NCBI RefSeq assembly: GCF_046237605.1
Contig: NZ_CP143542.1
Location: 1,860,001 to 1,924,000, forward strand
Reading direction: 5' to 3'
DNA length: 64,000 nt
Origin: Paraperibacillus marinus
GTDB lineage: Bacteria > Bacillota > Bacilli > Bacillales > DSM-1321
The translations under genes and the position numbers were made by a program. Below the pieces are notes generated by a model. That model saw only the letters and a list, made by a program, of their open reading frames with translations, was not told where the DNA came from and searched no databases. This document shows positions 9,117-17,665 of this stretch, piece after piece. Positions within the stretch are counted from its first letter, which is position 1. Each line of letters opens with the position of its first letter.

Positions 9117-9956
9117 ATGAAGCACGAATTACGTTATATGGGAGAGAAAATTGCAGAAAATTCCCTGGCTCTGGCAAGTGCGGTGTATGAAATTCGGAAT
9201 AGTACGGAAGATGACCTGATTGAAAAGAAACTTAAATCTGCACAGCATCTCAACTATAGGGCCCAGGTATTTGAATTCTTCGGAGAAGCTCTATATACGG
9301 AAGATCAAGATTCAATCCGCCGCAAAGTGGATGAATGGAGCAAGGCCGCCGGCAGCATTTCCATCAACTCAGGACTGTCCTTAAGCCAGGCCCTGAGGAT
9401 AGTGAGCTCCTATAGAACGGTCCTGTGGGATTTATTTACGGACGAACTGGAGAAGCGGCAATTGGCAGGCATCACGATGCTCGATGTTTCAAAAATTATT
9501 GATCCTCTACTCGACAGAATTGGAGCTTCTTTGGGCCATATATATGAGGAACATACAAACCGGCTGATGAAGATAGCCTATTCTGCGCTGGAAGAACTCT
9601 CTGTGCCGGTAGTGCCGGTAGCGGAAAAAACGGCCATTATCCCGCTTGTTGGTTCCATTGACACAGAGCGGGCAAAAATGATTATGGAAATTGCACTGAC
9701 AGAAAGCTCCAAGCTCCAGCTGAGTTACCTTATCCTCGATGTATCCGGAGTGCCGATCATCGATACGATGGTCGCTGACCAGCTGTTCCAAATTATTAAT
9801 GCATTGGAATTAACTGGTGTTCAAACCTATCTGACAGGCATCAGGCCGGAAATCGCACAGACCATTGTAAGTCTCGGCCTTCGGTTTGACCGCATCCAGA
9901 CCAGGGCTAATATGAAGCAGGCCCTGTCGGAAATCGGGTTCAGCCTGAAGAGCTGA
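9117..9956 (+). CDS. RsbR-type stressosome protein with C-terminal STAS domain
   Basis: The 279-residue protein has an N-terminal helical domain (about 1-150, the non-haem-globin-like sensor of RsbR paralogues) and a C-terminal STAS domain (about 165-275). The two threonines phosphorylated by RsbT in RsbRA appear conserved as Thr183 (GSIDTERA) and Thr217 (PIIDTMVAD). The length fits RsbRD (YqhA), but the exact paralogue is uncertain. Such proteins form the 1.8-MDa stressosome with RsbS and RsbT, which releases the sigma-B pathway. No rsbS or rsbT lies nearby, so this is a stand-alone paralogue. AAAGGAG is placed about 12 bases before the ATG. Confidence 0.88.
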   Translation: MKHELRYMGEKIAENSLALASAVYEIRNSTEDDLIEKKLKSAQHLNYRAQVFEFFGEALYTEDQDSIRRKVDEWSKAAGSISINSGLSLSQALRIVSSYRTVLWDLFTDELEKRQLAGITMLDVSKIIDPLLDRIGASLGHIYEEHTNRLMKIAYSALEELSVPVVPVAEKTAIIPLVGSIDTERAKMIMEIALTESSKLQLSYLILDVSGVPIIDTMVADQLFQIINALELTGVQTYLTGIRPEIAQTIVSLGLRFDRIQTRANMKQALSEIGFSLKS

Positions 9957-10000
9957 CAGCTTCTCTTCATCTTCATAGGCCTATTAACGGGAGGGAACAG

Positions 10001-10471
10001 ATGGGATATATCATGGATCTAAGAAAAGTGATCGGCACCCGGCCGATCGTCATGCCAGGGGCGGCGGTCCTGCTTATACATCCGGAAAAGGGTCTTCTCC
10101 TGCAGCTAAGGACGGATAATTTTTGCTGGGGCCTCGCAGGCGGATCGATGGAGCCAGGTGAAAGTTTTGAAGAGACAGCAACAAGGGAGCTTTATGAAGA
10201 AACCGGCTTGATTGCAAAGGAACTGCGGTTGCTTTCTTTGTTTTCCGGAAAGGATTTTTATTATAAGTATCCAAACGGCGATGAAGTCTTTAATGTAATT
10301 GCTGCTTATATATGTACCGAATTTGATGGTGAGCTTGAAGCCGGCAGGGAAGAAGTATCTCAGCTTCAGTTCTTCAAACCGGAAAAACTGCCCCAGAACC
10401 TGAACCCGGCCGACGAACCAATCATCGGTATATGCATCAGGGATTATTGGGGAGAAAAACAGACCTATTGA
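10001..10471 (+). CDS. NUDIX hydrolase
   Basis: The 156-residue protein carries a complete Nudix box, GGSMEPGESFEETATRELYE followed by ETGL, at about residues 46-69, matching GX5EX7REUXEEXGU. These enzymes hydrolyse nucleoside diphosphates linked to another group. The upstream segment VLLIHPEKGLLLQLRTDNFCWGL is the first sheet of the fold (given here only as its location, about 25-45). GGGAGGG lies about five bases before the ATG at 10001; an ATG four codons later is a second candidate. Substrate unknown. Confidence 0.9.
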   Translation: MGYIMDLRKVIGTRPIVMPGAAVLLIHPEKGLLLQLRTDNFCWGLAGGSMEPGESFEETATRELYEETGLIAKELRLLSLFSGKDFYYKYPNGDEVFNVIAAYICTEFDGELEAGREEVSQLQFFKPEKLPQNLNPADEPIIGICIRDYWGEKQTY

Positions 10472-10488
10472 ACAGCATGATTATGAAA

Positions 10489-10521
10489 AAGGACAGACTT
10501 TGAATCGTCTGTCCTTCGTTT
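10489..10521. terminator. Rho-independent terminator after the NUDIX gene
   Basis: AAGGACAGAC (10489-10498) and GTCTGTCCTT (10507-10516) form a perfect 10-bp stem between the NUDIX stop and the convergent YjcZ-type gene. A5 on the left and a T-rich right flank suit both strands. Confidence 0.8.
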
Positions 10522-10538
10522 CATTCAGGAAACAAATA

Positions 10539-10631
10539 TTAGTAACCTACAAACGCAGCTCCTACGATAACCAGGAGAATGAATAAAACAACGATTAACG
10601 CAAATGCGCTTCCGTATCCGCTTCCACCCAC
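10539..10631 (-). CDS. YjcZ family small sporulation protein
   Basis: A 30-residue product reading MGGSGYGSAFALIVV with the continuing LFILLVIVGAAFVGY. This is the glycine-rich head plus single membrane helix of the YjcZ/YrhC-like sporulation family. The start is GTG at 10631, chosen because GAGGTGAT lies six bases upstream; another in-frame GTG three codons earlier lacks a site. A second member follows 66 bases further upstream on the same strand. Relatives are made during sporulation and located in spore membranes or coat; the role is unknown. Confidence 0.8.
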   Translation of the reverse strand: MGGSGYGSAFALIVVLFILLVIVGAAFVGY

Positions 10632-10696
10632 AAGAATCACCTCACAGTTCTCATTATCCTTTTGTCGTGGCAAGTCTCAATCATTTCAATAACTTC

Positions 10697-10828
10697 TTAC
10701 GCATAGATTACAGCGCCTATGATTACTAACAGAATGAATAGAACCACGATCAATGCAAAACCGCTGCCATAACCACCGCCGTAACCAGCACCATAATTGC
10801 CGTAACCGCCATAGCATCCCCAGCCCAT
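10697..10828 (-). CDS. YjcZ family small sporulation protein, longer paralogue
   Basis: A 43-residue product beginning MGWGCYGGYGNYGAGYGG and ending in the hydrophobic segment FALIVVLFILLVIIGAVIYA. The Gly/Tyr-rich head and C-terminal helix match the YjcZ family. GGTGGTGAG lies upstream of the ATG at 10828. With the 30-residue paralogue at 10539 it forms a tandem pair; the two share the core SGFALIVVLFILLVI, so they arose by duplication. Both are too short for ordinary gene finders. Confidence 0.8.
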   Translation of the reverse strand: MGWGCYGGYGNYGAGYGGGYGSGFALIVVLFILLVIIGAVIYA

Positions 10829-10949
10829 ATATCTCACCACCTAAAGGAGATTTAAGGAAATCCTTATGTAATAACTTATGAATCCTGACCGTAAATGTGA
10901 GGACATGCAACCAGTTTGTCAAGATTTCCGCATTTACACTATCTAACAA

Positions 10950-11581
10950 AAAAAGCCCCCGGTAAGGGACCTGGCTGCAGTAGCTAATCCTGAAGCTTTA
11001 AGCGGTATTTCTTCAGCCTGCAAAGTGTTAACGTGTGTATATTAAGGACTTATTTTACAGACGGAATTATAATTAATTTCCAAGGAATTAATCATGCCTA
11101 TCCCTGCATCTTTATTTTCCTGATAACTATCGGGATGCTTTCAAAAAAACCTTCTTTCCCATTATTATGAAGCAGTACTTCCAATTCAACTTCATCTTTT
11201 TTTATAAGATATATCTTATGGAAGGTTTTGTAATATTTTTTGTATACTAAGATAAATAGGGATGACGCAAGGGTGGCAACCAAATGATAAGTGAATCAAT
11301 TGTGTGGAGGGAAGTGGATTATCTGGATTAAATTACTAGTGACAAATTGGATCAATATACTAAAATATTAACTGAAGACAATTAAATAGCTTTAATTGTT
11401 TTCTTTTTACTCATGCGGCCAGTCTTCCTTCAAAAGACTGGCCGTTTTTTTTTTCAGCTAGCCATGATTGTTTGGAATTGTTTTTTACCACGTTCTTTTA
11501 AGTTAAGGAAAAGATGGGGATTATGTTATATTAAGTAAGGAGAATTAAATGAATTCAGATGTGGGAGAGTGATGGCTTCTC
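10950..11581. other. Non-coding interval with a plus-strand terminator and no convincing gene
   Basis: This 630-bp AT-rich stretch separates the YjcZ pair from pssA. An imperfect hairpin lies at 10951-10977. A strong terminator, CGGCCAGTCTT (11416-11426) and AAGACTGGCCG (11434-11444) plus T10, points to a plus-strand transcript ending at 11454. Short frames around 11284-11384 (including one ending SDKLDQYTKILTEDN, faintly like a Spo0E tail, but interrupted by an upstream stop) and a minus frame at 11098-11283 lack good ribosome sites. I do not call them genes. Confidence 0.5.
11416..11454 (+). terminator. Strong Rho-independent terminator of an unassigned transcript
   Basis: An 11-bp perfect stem (11416-11426 with 11434-11444) is followed by ten T. 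No coding sequence that it would serve is evident upstream on the plus strand. Confidence 0.8.
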
Positions 11582-12277
11582 GTGAGGTTAACCAAAAGTA
11601 TCCCTAATATGTTTACCCTGGGGAATTTATTTTGCGGCTTTTTATCAGTAGGTTATGCAGCCAATGGACAATTCAAGAATGCGGCTGTATTGATCCTGAT
11701 TGGCATGATGCTTGATAGTATGGATGGAAGGCTGGCAAGGATGCTCAAGGCAGACAGTGCCCTGGGAAAGGAACTGGACTCCCTGGCTGATATTGTGACG
11801 TTTGGGGTTGCTCCTTCTTTTTTAGTGTATTATACATACTTTTATCAATTCAAACTGCTGGGCCTGATTGTAGCAGCTCTTTTTCCATTGTTCGGAGCCT
11901 ACCGCCTGGCAAGGTTCAATATAAGCTCTGGAAAAGTTTCTGCCCATTATTTTGTAGGAGTACCAATCACAGCGGCAGGTGGCATTCTTGCTATATTGAC
12001 GCTGTTTGGAGATAAAATCCCTAATATTGTCACTACCGTGATTTTTACTGGGCTTTGCTTCTTAATGATAAGCAGACTGAGGATACCCAGCCTCAAGGAA
12101 GTGCCCCTGCCTAAGTATGGTACGATTATCACTTTTTTCCTGGGCTGTCTGCTGTACCTGCTGTATCAGGGGAAATATGGGCAGTCTCCCTATTTGATCT
12201 ATCTGGCAACGCCATTATATGTGGCCTTTGTCGCCTATAGATTTGTCAGGGGAAAGAACAAGAAGGACATGGATTAG
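11582..12277 (+). CDS. pssA: CDP-diacylglycerol--serine O-phosphatidyltransferase
   Basis: The 231-residue polytopic membrane protein contains the CDP-alcohol phosphatidyltransferase signature DGRLARMLKADSALGKELD followed by SLAD (about residues 47-70), matching DGx2ARx8Gx3Dx3D with all three acidic residues. The N-terminus MRLTKSIPNMFTLGNLFCGF is typical of PssA. It would make phosphatidylserine from CDP-diacylglycerol and serine, the precursor of phosphatidylethanolamine. No psd gene lies beside it. The start is GTG at 11582; the nearest binding site (GGGAGAG) is 13 bases away, so translation may be weak. Confidence 0.9.
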   Translation: MRLTKSIPNMFTLGNLFCGFLSVGYAANGQFKNAAVLILIGMMLDSMDGRLARMLKADSALGKELDSLADIVTFGVAPSFLVYYTYFYQFKLLGLIVAALFPLFGAYRLARFNISSGKVSAHYFVGVPITAAGGILAILTLFGDKIPNIVTTVIFTGLCFLMISRLRIPSLKEVPLPKYGTIITFFLGCLLYLLYQGKYGQSPYLIYLATPLYVAFVAYRFVRGKNKKDMD

Positions 12278-12283
12278 CCAGGG

Positions 12284-12433
12284 TCAATCCAGCTGAGCGG
12301 AAAGTACCCCGCAAAGCAGGAGAATATCATCACAGATGATTTCCTGTAATGATCCATTTTCACATTTTTTATATTCTTCAAGCAGATTGGACAACTCTTT
12401 GAGAAAAATGACGCGCTCTAATGGGTCTACCAT
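12284..12433 (-). CDS. Small uncharacterised protein (49 residues)
   Basis: The ATG at 12433 is preceded by AAAGGTGG at seven bases. The product begins MVDPLERVIFLKELSNLLEE and is acidic and helical, ending in DDILLLCGVLSAQLD. It converges on pssA with only six bases between stop codons. I do not recognise the family; heptad-like leucines suggest a small helical hairpin, as in Spo0E-like or YqzH-type microproteins, but no SQELD motif is present. Confidence 0.6.
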   Translation of the reverse strand: MVDPLERVIFLKELSNLLEEYKKCENGSLQEIICDDILLLCGVLSAQLD

Positions 12434-12666
12434 ACGGTTCCACCTTTCTGGTAAAGGGTTCATTTCCTATAATATGTACTTTATTGAATTTACATGCACG
12501 AGAAGGAAGGGAAATTAAAACAGCGGGGCCGGAGATTATAATAATGAAGAGTCATGTTTTAGAGGGCCGTCTGCTTGACGATTTGCTGTCCTGTCTGTAT
12601 TCCGGCACATCTGCCAAATGGCGGAACAGCGGCATACAAGGATGATATGGGAGAAAGAAAGGAAGT

Positions 12667-12704
12667 ATGGACGCAGACATCTGGGTGACTGCGTCCATTT
12701 TTTT
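12667..12704 (+). terminator. Rho-independent terminator facing plus, without an obvious gene
   Basis: TGGACGCAG (12668-12676) and CTGCGTCCA (12689-12697) form a 9-bp stem followed by T7. It overlaps the stop of the minus-strand His/Asn-rich gene but has no T tract in that direction. A 33-codon plus-strand frame at 12544-12645 lies upstream but lacks a ribosome site, so the transcript served is unknown. Confidence 0.7.
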
Positions 12705-12900
12705 AATGGCGGTGCTTATTTTTTTTGTGATGATTGTTTTGGTGATTGTTTTGCTGTCCGTTACTGTGGGTGTCTGATTGATGTTCCTGACCTCCGGCTA
12801 TATTCCTGACCGCATCTGCGACCGTATGGGCGGCATTGGAGATAACTCCCATGAACCCGTTATTTTCGTCGTTTCTGCCGTTGTTATTATGAGTTGTCAA
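12703..12900 (-). CDS. Small Asn/His-rich protein (65 residues)
   Basis: Starts with TTG at 12900, six bases after a GGAGGTGA site. Residues 1-40 include MTTHNNNGRNDENN and a short amphipathic segment GVISNAAHTVADAVRNIAG; the tail from about residue 43 is almost only His, Asn, Gln and Lys, with histidines spaced for metal binding. The ribosome site is buried in a perfect 13-bp hairpin (12910-12945). I do not recognise a family. A metal-binding or spore-associated role is possible but unproved. Confidence 0.6.
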   Translation of the reverse strand: MTTHNNNGRNDENNGFMGVISNAAHTVADAVRNIAGGQEHQSDTHSNGQQNNHQNNHHKKNKHRH

Positions 12901-12909
12901 CTGATTTCA

Positions 12910-12945
12910 CCTCCTGCTATTTAAGATACGAAAAATAGCAGGAGG
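12910..12945 (-). promoter_or_regulatory. Perfect hairpin that sequesters the Shine-Dalgarno of the Asn/His-rich gene
   Basis: CCTCCTGCTATTT (12910-12922) and AAATAGCAGGAGG (12933-12945) are perfect 13-bp inverted arms with a 10-nt loop. On the minus-strand transcript the 3' arm ends in the GGAGG used by the gene starting at 12900, while the 5' arm is its exact complement. Folding should block ribosome binding. Confidence 0.65.
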
Positions 12946-13006
12946 TTATCCAGCGGCGGTCCTGGAAATATCGGCACCAGGCATAGATGCCATCAATACT
13001 AAGGGA

Positions 13007-13693
13007 TCATATGAGAGCCAGCTTGGAAGGATTATTGATTTTGTACCGGATTTCCTTATTCAGCTTTCTGTCTACAATCTTTGCGTCAAATTCAAGCTTT
13101 GAACCTTCCGCCAAATCCAGCTTTTTCAGCGTTTTGCTATACCCGCACCAGGCTTCGCCAATATCCACTGTATTTTCCCCGGCAATCCTGACTTTTTCAA
13201 GAATAAGAATTTCTTCTTCGGTTTCATTGAAGTGGTTATATTTAGTGGAAAACTCTTTCACCTCTGCTTCAAAATGGACCTTTTCCTCAGGAAGATCAAT
13301 CTTTTCTGCTTTTTTCTCCTTTTCTGCTCCAGCAGCCGCTGTTCCTTTTCTGCTGGATGATGGCTTAGAGACTGGCAGGCCGTCCGGATTATCGGGTAGG
13401 TTCATGGCGGTTTCTCTGCCGAATGTCCCGCTCTGCATTTCTTTCAAATAGGAGGGATGAACGCAATGCAGGACTTCATTTTCAAAGGAGACCACTGCTG
13501 TCTCATGATTTCCCGTACTCTCATACCCGGCAATTTTTACTATGTATTGAGAAGATCCCCGCTTATAAAGAAATTCGTGCTTGGCGGTTTTGGCTGCTGA
13601 GGAAATCAAGCCCCAGTCCCTGATTTTCTGGATATAGTCCTCTTCATTTTCGAAAGCTATAAAACTTTCCTTTGGCGATATCGTAGTAAACAT
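13007..13693 (-). CDS. Uncharacterised 228-residue protein
   Basis: The ATG at 13693 is chosen over one two codons upstream because AGGAGG would be only two bases from the first. There is a basic-acidic N-terminal domain (about 1-95), a low-complexity hinge rich in Ser, Ala, Glu and Lys (about 105-135, including SSSRKGTAAAGAEKEKKAEK) and a C-terminal domain (about 140-228) predicted mostly beta, with phrases VHFEAEVKEFST and KLEFDAKIVDRKL that recall an OB-like fold. No signal peptide or membrane segment. I do not recognise the family. Confidence 0.65.
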   Translation of the reverse strand: MFTTISPKESFIAFENEEDYIQKIRDWGLISSAAKTAKHEFLYKRGSSQYIVKIAGYESTGNHETAVVSFENEVLHCVHPSYLKEMQSGTFGRETAMNLPDNPDGLPVSKPSSSRKGTAAAGAEKEKKAEKIDLPEEKVHFEAEVKEFSTKYNHFNETEEEILILEKVRIAGENTVDIGEAWCGYSKTLKKLDLAEGSKLEFDAKIVDRKLNKEIRYKINNPSKLALI

Positions 13694-13759
13694 CCGCATG
13701 ACCTCCTAGTTTCAATGTTTTAATTGTACAGGAAAACAGCTTAAGCTTCTAACCGGAGA

Positions 13760-14149
13760 TTATTCATCATTACCTGATTCCTGCTCAATATCTTCTATCT
13801 TTTCCACAGCTGCATGAAGTTTAATGGCTGCACCGAATAACTCGTCAAGAATATCAAGAAAATAAAGGAATTCTACTTCATTCTTCGAGCATATCTGGAT
13901 AGCATCCATTATTTCCGAATGAAAGCGTTTATACATTTTTTCATATTTGAGCTGATCCATTTCCCGGATGGTGATGCCATCTATTGATATTCCATGGAAG
14001 ATAAGACCTGATAATATATGGATAGCTCCTTTTACCGCTTCGGAATCACTTCCTCTGGTTTCCTCCGGATAATAATAGAAAATATCACAGAGGGCAATAT
14101 AATAACTTTCGAGGCTTTCATCAGATTCCACATGCTCCCGTGCTGCCAT
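13760..14149 (-). CDS. Uncharacterised helical protein (129 residues)
   Basis: The open frame continues upstream to 14230, but AAAAGGAG seven bases before the ATG at 14149 fixes the start at MAAREHVESDESLESYY. The protein is acidic and helical with a middle GLIFHGISIDGITIREMDQL and a C-terminal segment LDILDELFGAAIKLHAAVEK. No signal peptide or known motif is visible. It is divergent from the gene at 14250. Confidence 0.6.
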   Translation of the reverse strand: MAAREHVESDESLESYYIALCDIFYYYPEETRGSDSEAVKGAIHILSGLIFHGISIDGITIREMDQLKYEKMYKRFHSEIMDAIQICSKNEVEFLYFLDILDELFGAAIKLHAAVEKIEDIEQESGNDE

Positions 14150-14249
14150 TTCATCGCTCCTTTTCACAGCAATATTACACAAACAGCTGTTTCTTAAAGA
14201 ATAACTTCGGGTAAAAGAAAAAAAGCTCATTACCTGGAGGTTAATTGGA

Positions 14250-14546
14250 ATGGATAATTACGATACATTAATAAGGCGATATATAAATCTTCATGATAAT
14301 GCTTTCCACCTTACAGCTCAGTTAAGCGAGGTTAACAAGGTCCTGTACAATATTGAGGACGTATTGAAGACTTCCCTGAACGGCAAGAAGTTTACTGACA
14401 AGAATGGAAATTCAGGCTATATCATGGCGGCAAAGGATGCCGGTTCAGGCCATGAGGCGAATCACCACGTTCAGCTGGTATATGACGATAATAGTATTAC
14501 CCAGGTCAGCCTTAATTCACTGAAAAATTTTAAGATTTATGAATAA
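14250..14546 (+). CDS. Uncharacterised 98-residue protein
   Basis: GGAGGT lies ten bases before the ATG. The N-terminal half is helical (MDNYDTLIRRYINLHDNAFH); the C-terminal half has alternating polar and hydrophobic residues ending SLNSLKNFKIYE and looks like a small beta domain. It shares a divergent promoter region with the gene starting at 14149. No family recognised. Confidence 0.65.
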   Translation: MDNYDTLIRRYINLHDNAFHLTAQLSEVNKVLYNIEDVLKTSLNGKKFTDKNGNSGYIMAAKDAGSGHEANHHVQLVYDDNSITQVSLNSLKNFKIYE

Positions 14547-14698
14547 AAAAATTGCTTGGCTGCCATGCGGCCGGCTATTTTTATGAGCAAAATTCATCAT
14601 TTTCAAGGGGTTTCTATTCATTTAGGTTTTACTGATTTATGGACAGGGTAGGGGAAATGTTAGAAGGAAAATTTTATTAGGTGAAAGGATGAGGACGC

Positions 14699-17665
14699 TT
14701 GTCAAACCCCATACATGTAAAAGTCAACGGAGTCGAAGTTCCTGCCTCGCAGGACGAAAGGGTCCTTGATTTCTTGACAGACAGCTCGATAGATATACCG
14801 CATGTCTGTTATCATCCTGCACTGGGTGCTATAGAAACCTGTGATACTTGTATTGTATCTGTTAACGGTGAGCTGGTGAGGTCATGCTCAACGAAATTAA
14901 AAGAAGGAGACAGAATCGATACTGTTTCTCCTGAAGTAAAGCAGTCACAGACGATGGCTATGGATAAAATTCTGTATAACCATGAGCTATACTGCACAGT
15001 CTGTGATTATAACAACGGCGGCTGTGAGATACATAATACCGTTAAAGAAATGAAAATAAACCACCAAAGCATACCTTTTGATCAAAAACCATATGAAGAA
15101 GACAATTCGAACCCGTTCTACCGCTATGATCCTGATCAGTGTATCCTTTGCGGACGCTGTGTGGAGGCATGCCAGGACCTTCAGGTCACTGAAACGCTGC
15201 GCATAGACTGGGATAGAGAAAGGCCAAGGGTCATCTGGGATGATGATGTGCCGATCAATGAGTCATCTTGTGTTTCATGCGGCCATTGTTCCACGGTCTG
15301 CCCCTGCAATGCCATGATGGAAAAAGGGATGGTCGGGGAAGCTGGTTTCCTTACAGGAATAGCCAAGCAGACATTAAGGCCGATGATTGAAATCACCAAG
15401 GGAGTCGAGACCGGGTACGGGTCCATCCTCGCCATTTCAGATATGGAATCTGCCATGCGCGATGAGCGGATAAAGAAAACCAAGACTGTCTGCACATACT
15501 GCGGAGTCGGCTGCAGCTTTGACGTCTGGACGAAGGACCGTGAAATCCTGAAGGTCGAACCGCAGATAAAAGCTCCTGCAAACAGTGTGTCAACATGTAT
15601 CAAAGGTAAATTCGGCTGGAGCTTTGTCAACAGCGAGGAGCGCCTGACAAAGCCATTGATCAGAGAAGGAGATTCCTTCAGGGAAGCAGATTGGGATGAA
15701 GCACTGACCCTGATTGCGTCCAAGTTCTCTGAAATTAAGAGCAGCCACGGCCCGGATGCTATGTCCTTTATTACCTCCTCCAAGTGTACCAATGAAGAAT
15801 CATATCTCATGCAGAAGCTTGCGCGGAGTGTGATTGGAACGAATAACGTCGACAATTGCTCAAGATACTGCCAGACACCTGCAACAGTCGGGCTACTCAG
15901 GACGGTCGGCTACGGCGGGGACTCAGGATCCATAAAGGATATCGCCATGTCCGGTCTGGTCATCATGGTAGGTTCCAACACCTCTGAATCCCATCCGGTT
16001 TTATCGACCAGGATCAAGAGGGCACAAAAGCTTCATGGACAAAAGACAATCGTTGCGGATATACGGAAGCATGAGATGGCTGAAAGGGCTGACCTTTTCA
16101 TCCGTCCAAAACCAGGCTCTGACCTGATCTGGCTGTCTGCTGTAACCAAATATATCATTGATATGGGCTGGGCAGATGAAGATTTCATCAGGGACAAAGT
16201 GAATGGCTATGATGAGTATGTTAAGAGCCTGCAAGGTTTCACCCTTGGCTATGCAGAGGATCAGACGGGTATATCCCGCGAAACGCTCATTGAAATTGCA
16301 ACCATGATCTATGAAGCCAAGTCTACCTGCATTCTGTGGGCAATGGGTGTGACACAGCATATCGGCGGCTCAGATACAAGTACAGCAATCTCCAACCTGC
16401 TTCTCGTCACAGGGAACCACGCGAAGCCGGGTGCCGGTGCTTATCCGCTAAGGGGGCATAACAATGTCCAGGGAGCAAGCGACTTTGGCAGTGCACCAGC
16501 CAATCTGCCGGGATATGAACCTGTCAGCGATCCAAAGGTCAGGGAGAAATACGAAAAGGTTTGGAAGACGTCAGTACCGTCTAAAATTGGCATGAACAAT
16601 CATGAGATGGTAGAGGCTATCCACGGAGGCACTTTGAAGGCCATGTACCTGAAAGGCGAAGATATGGGGCTTGTGGACTCTAATATAAATCATGTTCATG
16701 CAGCATTTGAAAAGCTGGATTTCTTCGTTGTCCAGGACATCTTTCTTTCTAAAACAGCAGAATTTGCTGATGTGGTTCTGCCGGCAGCTCCGAGCTTTGA
16801 GAAGGATGGAACTTTCACAAACACAGAGCGCAGGATCCAGCGCCTATATCAAGTCTTTGAGCCGCTTGGAGATTCCAAGCCTGACTGGCAGATCATAATG
16901 GCTGTTGCCAACCGCCTGGGAGCAGGCTGGACCTATCAGCACCCTAGCGAAATCATGGACGAAGCTGCTTCCCTTTCTCCGATTTATGCAGGCGTAAGCT
17001 ATGACAGGCTCGAAGGATATGACAGCCTGCAGTGGCCGGTCGCCAAAGATGGGACAGATTCACCAGTATTGTATACAGAAGGCTTTAACTTCCCGGATGG
17101 AAAGGCTAATCTGTATCCAGTCAAATGGTCCATTCCTCTATCTTTCCCAGAGGAATATGACATCCATGTTAACAACGGACGACTCCTGGAGCATTTCCAT
17201 GAAGGAAATATGACATATAAGTCAGAGGGGATAACATCAAAAACGCCGAAAGTGTTCTTGGAGGTTTCACCAGAACTTGCAGCAGAACGGGGCCTTGAGG
17301 ATGGCACATTGGTCCGCCTGACATCGCCATTTGGAAATGTAAAAGTCGAGTGTCTGGTAACGGACCGGGTTCAGGGCAAGGAAGTTTATCTTCCTATGAA
17401 TGATTCCGGAGATGCGGCAATAAATCTCCTGACGAGCAGTGAAGCGGATAAAGATACCGATACCCCTGCCTACAAAGAGATCAATGCGAGGATGGAAATC
17501 CTGAGTCAGGGCGGAAAGAGCCCGCTTCCAAGGATCAACCATCGTAACGGGAATCCACAGCCGCAGCTGGGTGTCCAGGTGCAGAAGAAATGGGCACGAA
17601 AGGATTATATCTTCCCTGGAGACCTGGTCAGAAAAGGAGTGGGTGCAAAATGGCAAAAGCGATAA
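14699..17665 (+). CDS. Formate dehydrogenase catalytic subunit, ForC/YjgC/YrhE type
   Basis: The 988-residue enzyme has, in order, a 2Fe-2S ferredoxin domain (Cys37, 48, 51, 63), a His-Cys3 cluster (His95, Cys99, 102, 109), two 4Fe-4S sites (Cys148-158 and Cys191-201), the proximal 4Fe-4S of the molybdopterin domain (Cys265, 268, 272, 300) and the molybdopterin oxidoreductase and dinucleotide-binding domains. The Mo ligand is Cys391 in SRYCQTPAT; the next residue is Gln, where classical formate dehydrogenases have His. It would oxidise formate in the cytosol and pass electrons through its partner. It overlaps the DUF1641 gene by 16 bases. Start is TTG at 14699 after GGATGAGG. Confidence 0.9.
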   Translation: MSNPIHVKVNGVEVPASQDERVLDFLTDSSIDIPHVCYHPALGAIETCDTCIVSVNGELVRSCSTKLKEGDRIDTVSPEVKQSQTMAMDKILYNHELYCTVCDYNNGGCEIHNTVKEMKINHQSIPFDQKPYEEDNSNPFYRYDPDQCILCGRCVEACQDLQVTETLRIDWDRERPRVIWDDDVPINESSCVSCGHCSTVCPCNAMMEKGMVGEAGFLTGIAKQTLRPMIEITKGVETGYGSILAISDMESAMRDERIKKTKTVCTYCGVGCSFDVWTKDREILKVEPQIKAPANSVSTCIKGKFGWSFVNSEERLTKPLIREGDSFREADWDEALTLIASKFSEIKSSHGPDAMSFITSSKCTNEESYLMQKLARSVIGTNNVDNCSRYCQTPATVGLLRTVGYGGDSGSIKDIAMSGLVIMVGSNTSESHPVLSTRIKRAQKLHGQKTIVADIRKHEMAERADLFIRPKPGSDLIWLSAVTKYIIDMGWADEDFIRDKVNGYDEYVKSLQGFTLGYAEDQTGISRETLIEIATMIYEAKSTCILWAMGVTQHIGGSDTSTAISNLLLVTGNHAKPGAGAYPLRGHNNVQGASDFGSAPANLPGYEPVSDPKVREKYEKVWKTSVPSKIGMNNHEMVEAIHGGTLKAMYLKGEDMGLVDSNINHVHAAFEKLDFFVVQDIFLSKTAEFADVVLPAAPSFEKDGTFTNTERRIQRLYQVFEPLGDSKPDWQIIMAVANRLGAGWTYQHPSEIMDEAASLSPIYAGVSYDRLEGYDSLQWPVAKDGTDSPVLYTEGFNFPDGKANLYPVKWSIPLSFPEEYDIHVNNGRLLEHFHEGNMTYKSEGITSKTPKVFLEVSPELAAERGLEDGTLVRLTSPFGNVKVECLVTDRVQGKEVYLPMNDSGDAAINLLTSSEADKDTDTPAYKEINARMEILSQGGKSPLPRINHRNGNPQPQLGVQVQKKWARKDYIFPGDLVRKGVGAKWQKR

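Noticed and set aside
11098..11283. Minus-strand open frame of 61 codons
   Set aside because: It needs a TTG start without ribosome site and shows no recognisable motif.
12544..12645. Plus-strand frame beginning MKSHVLEGRLLDDLL
   Set aside because: No convincing Shine-Dalgarno; noted only because a terminator follows.
15181..15855. Long minus-strand open frame inside the formate dehydrogenase gene
   Set aside because: It is antisense to a clearly conserved coding region, has no ribosome site and no protein-like motifs.
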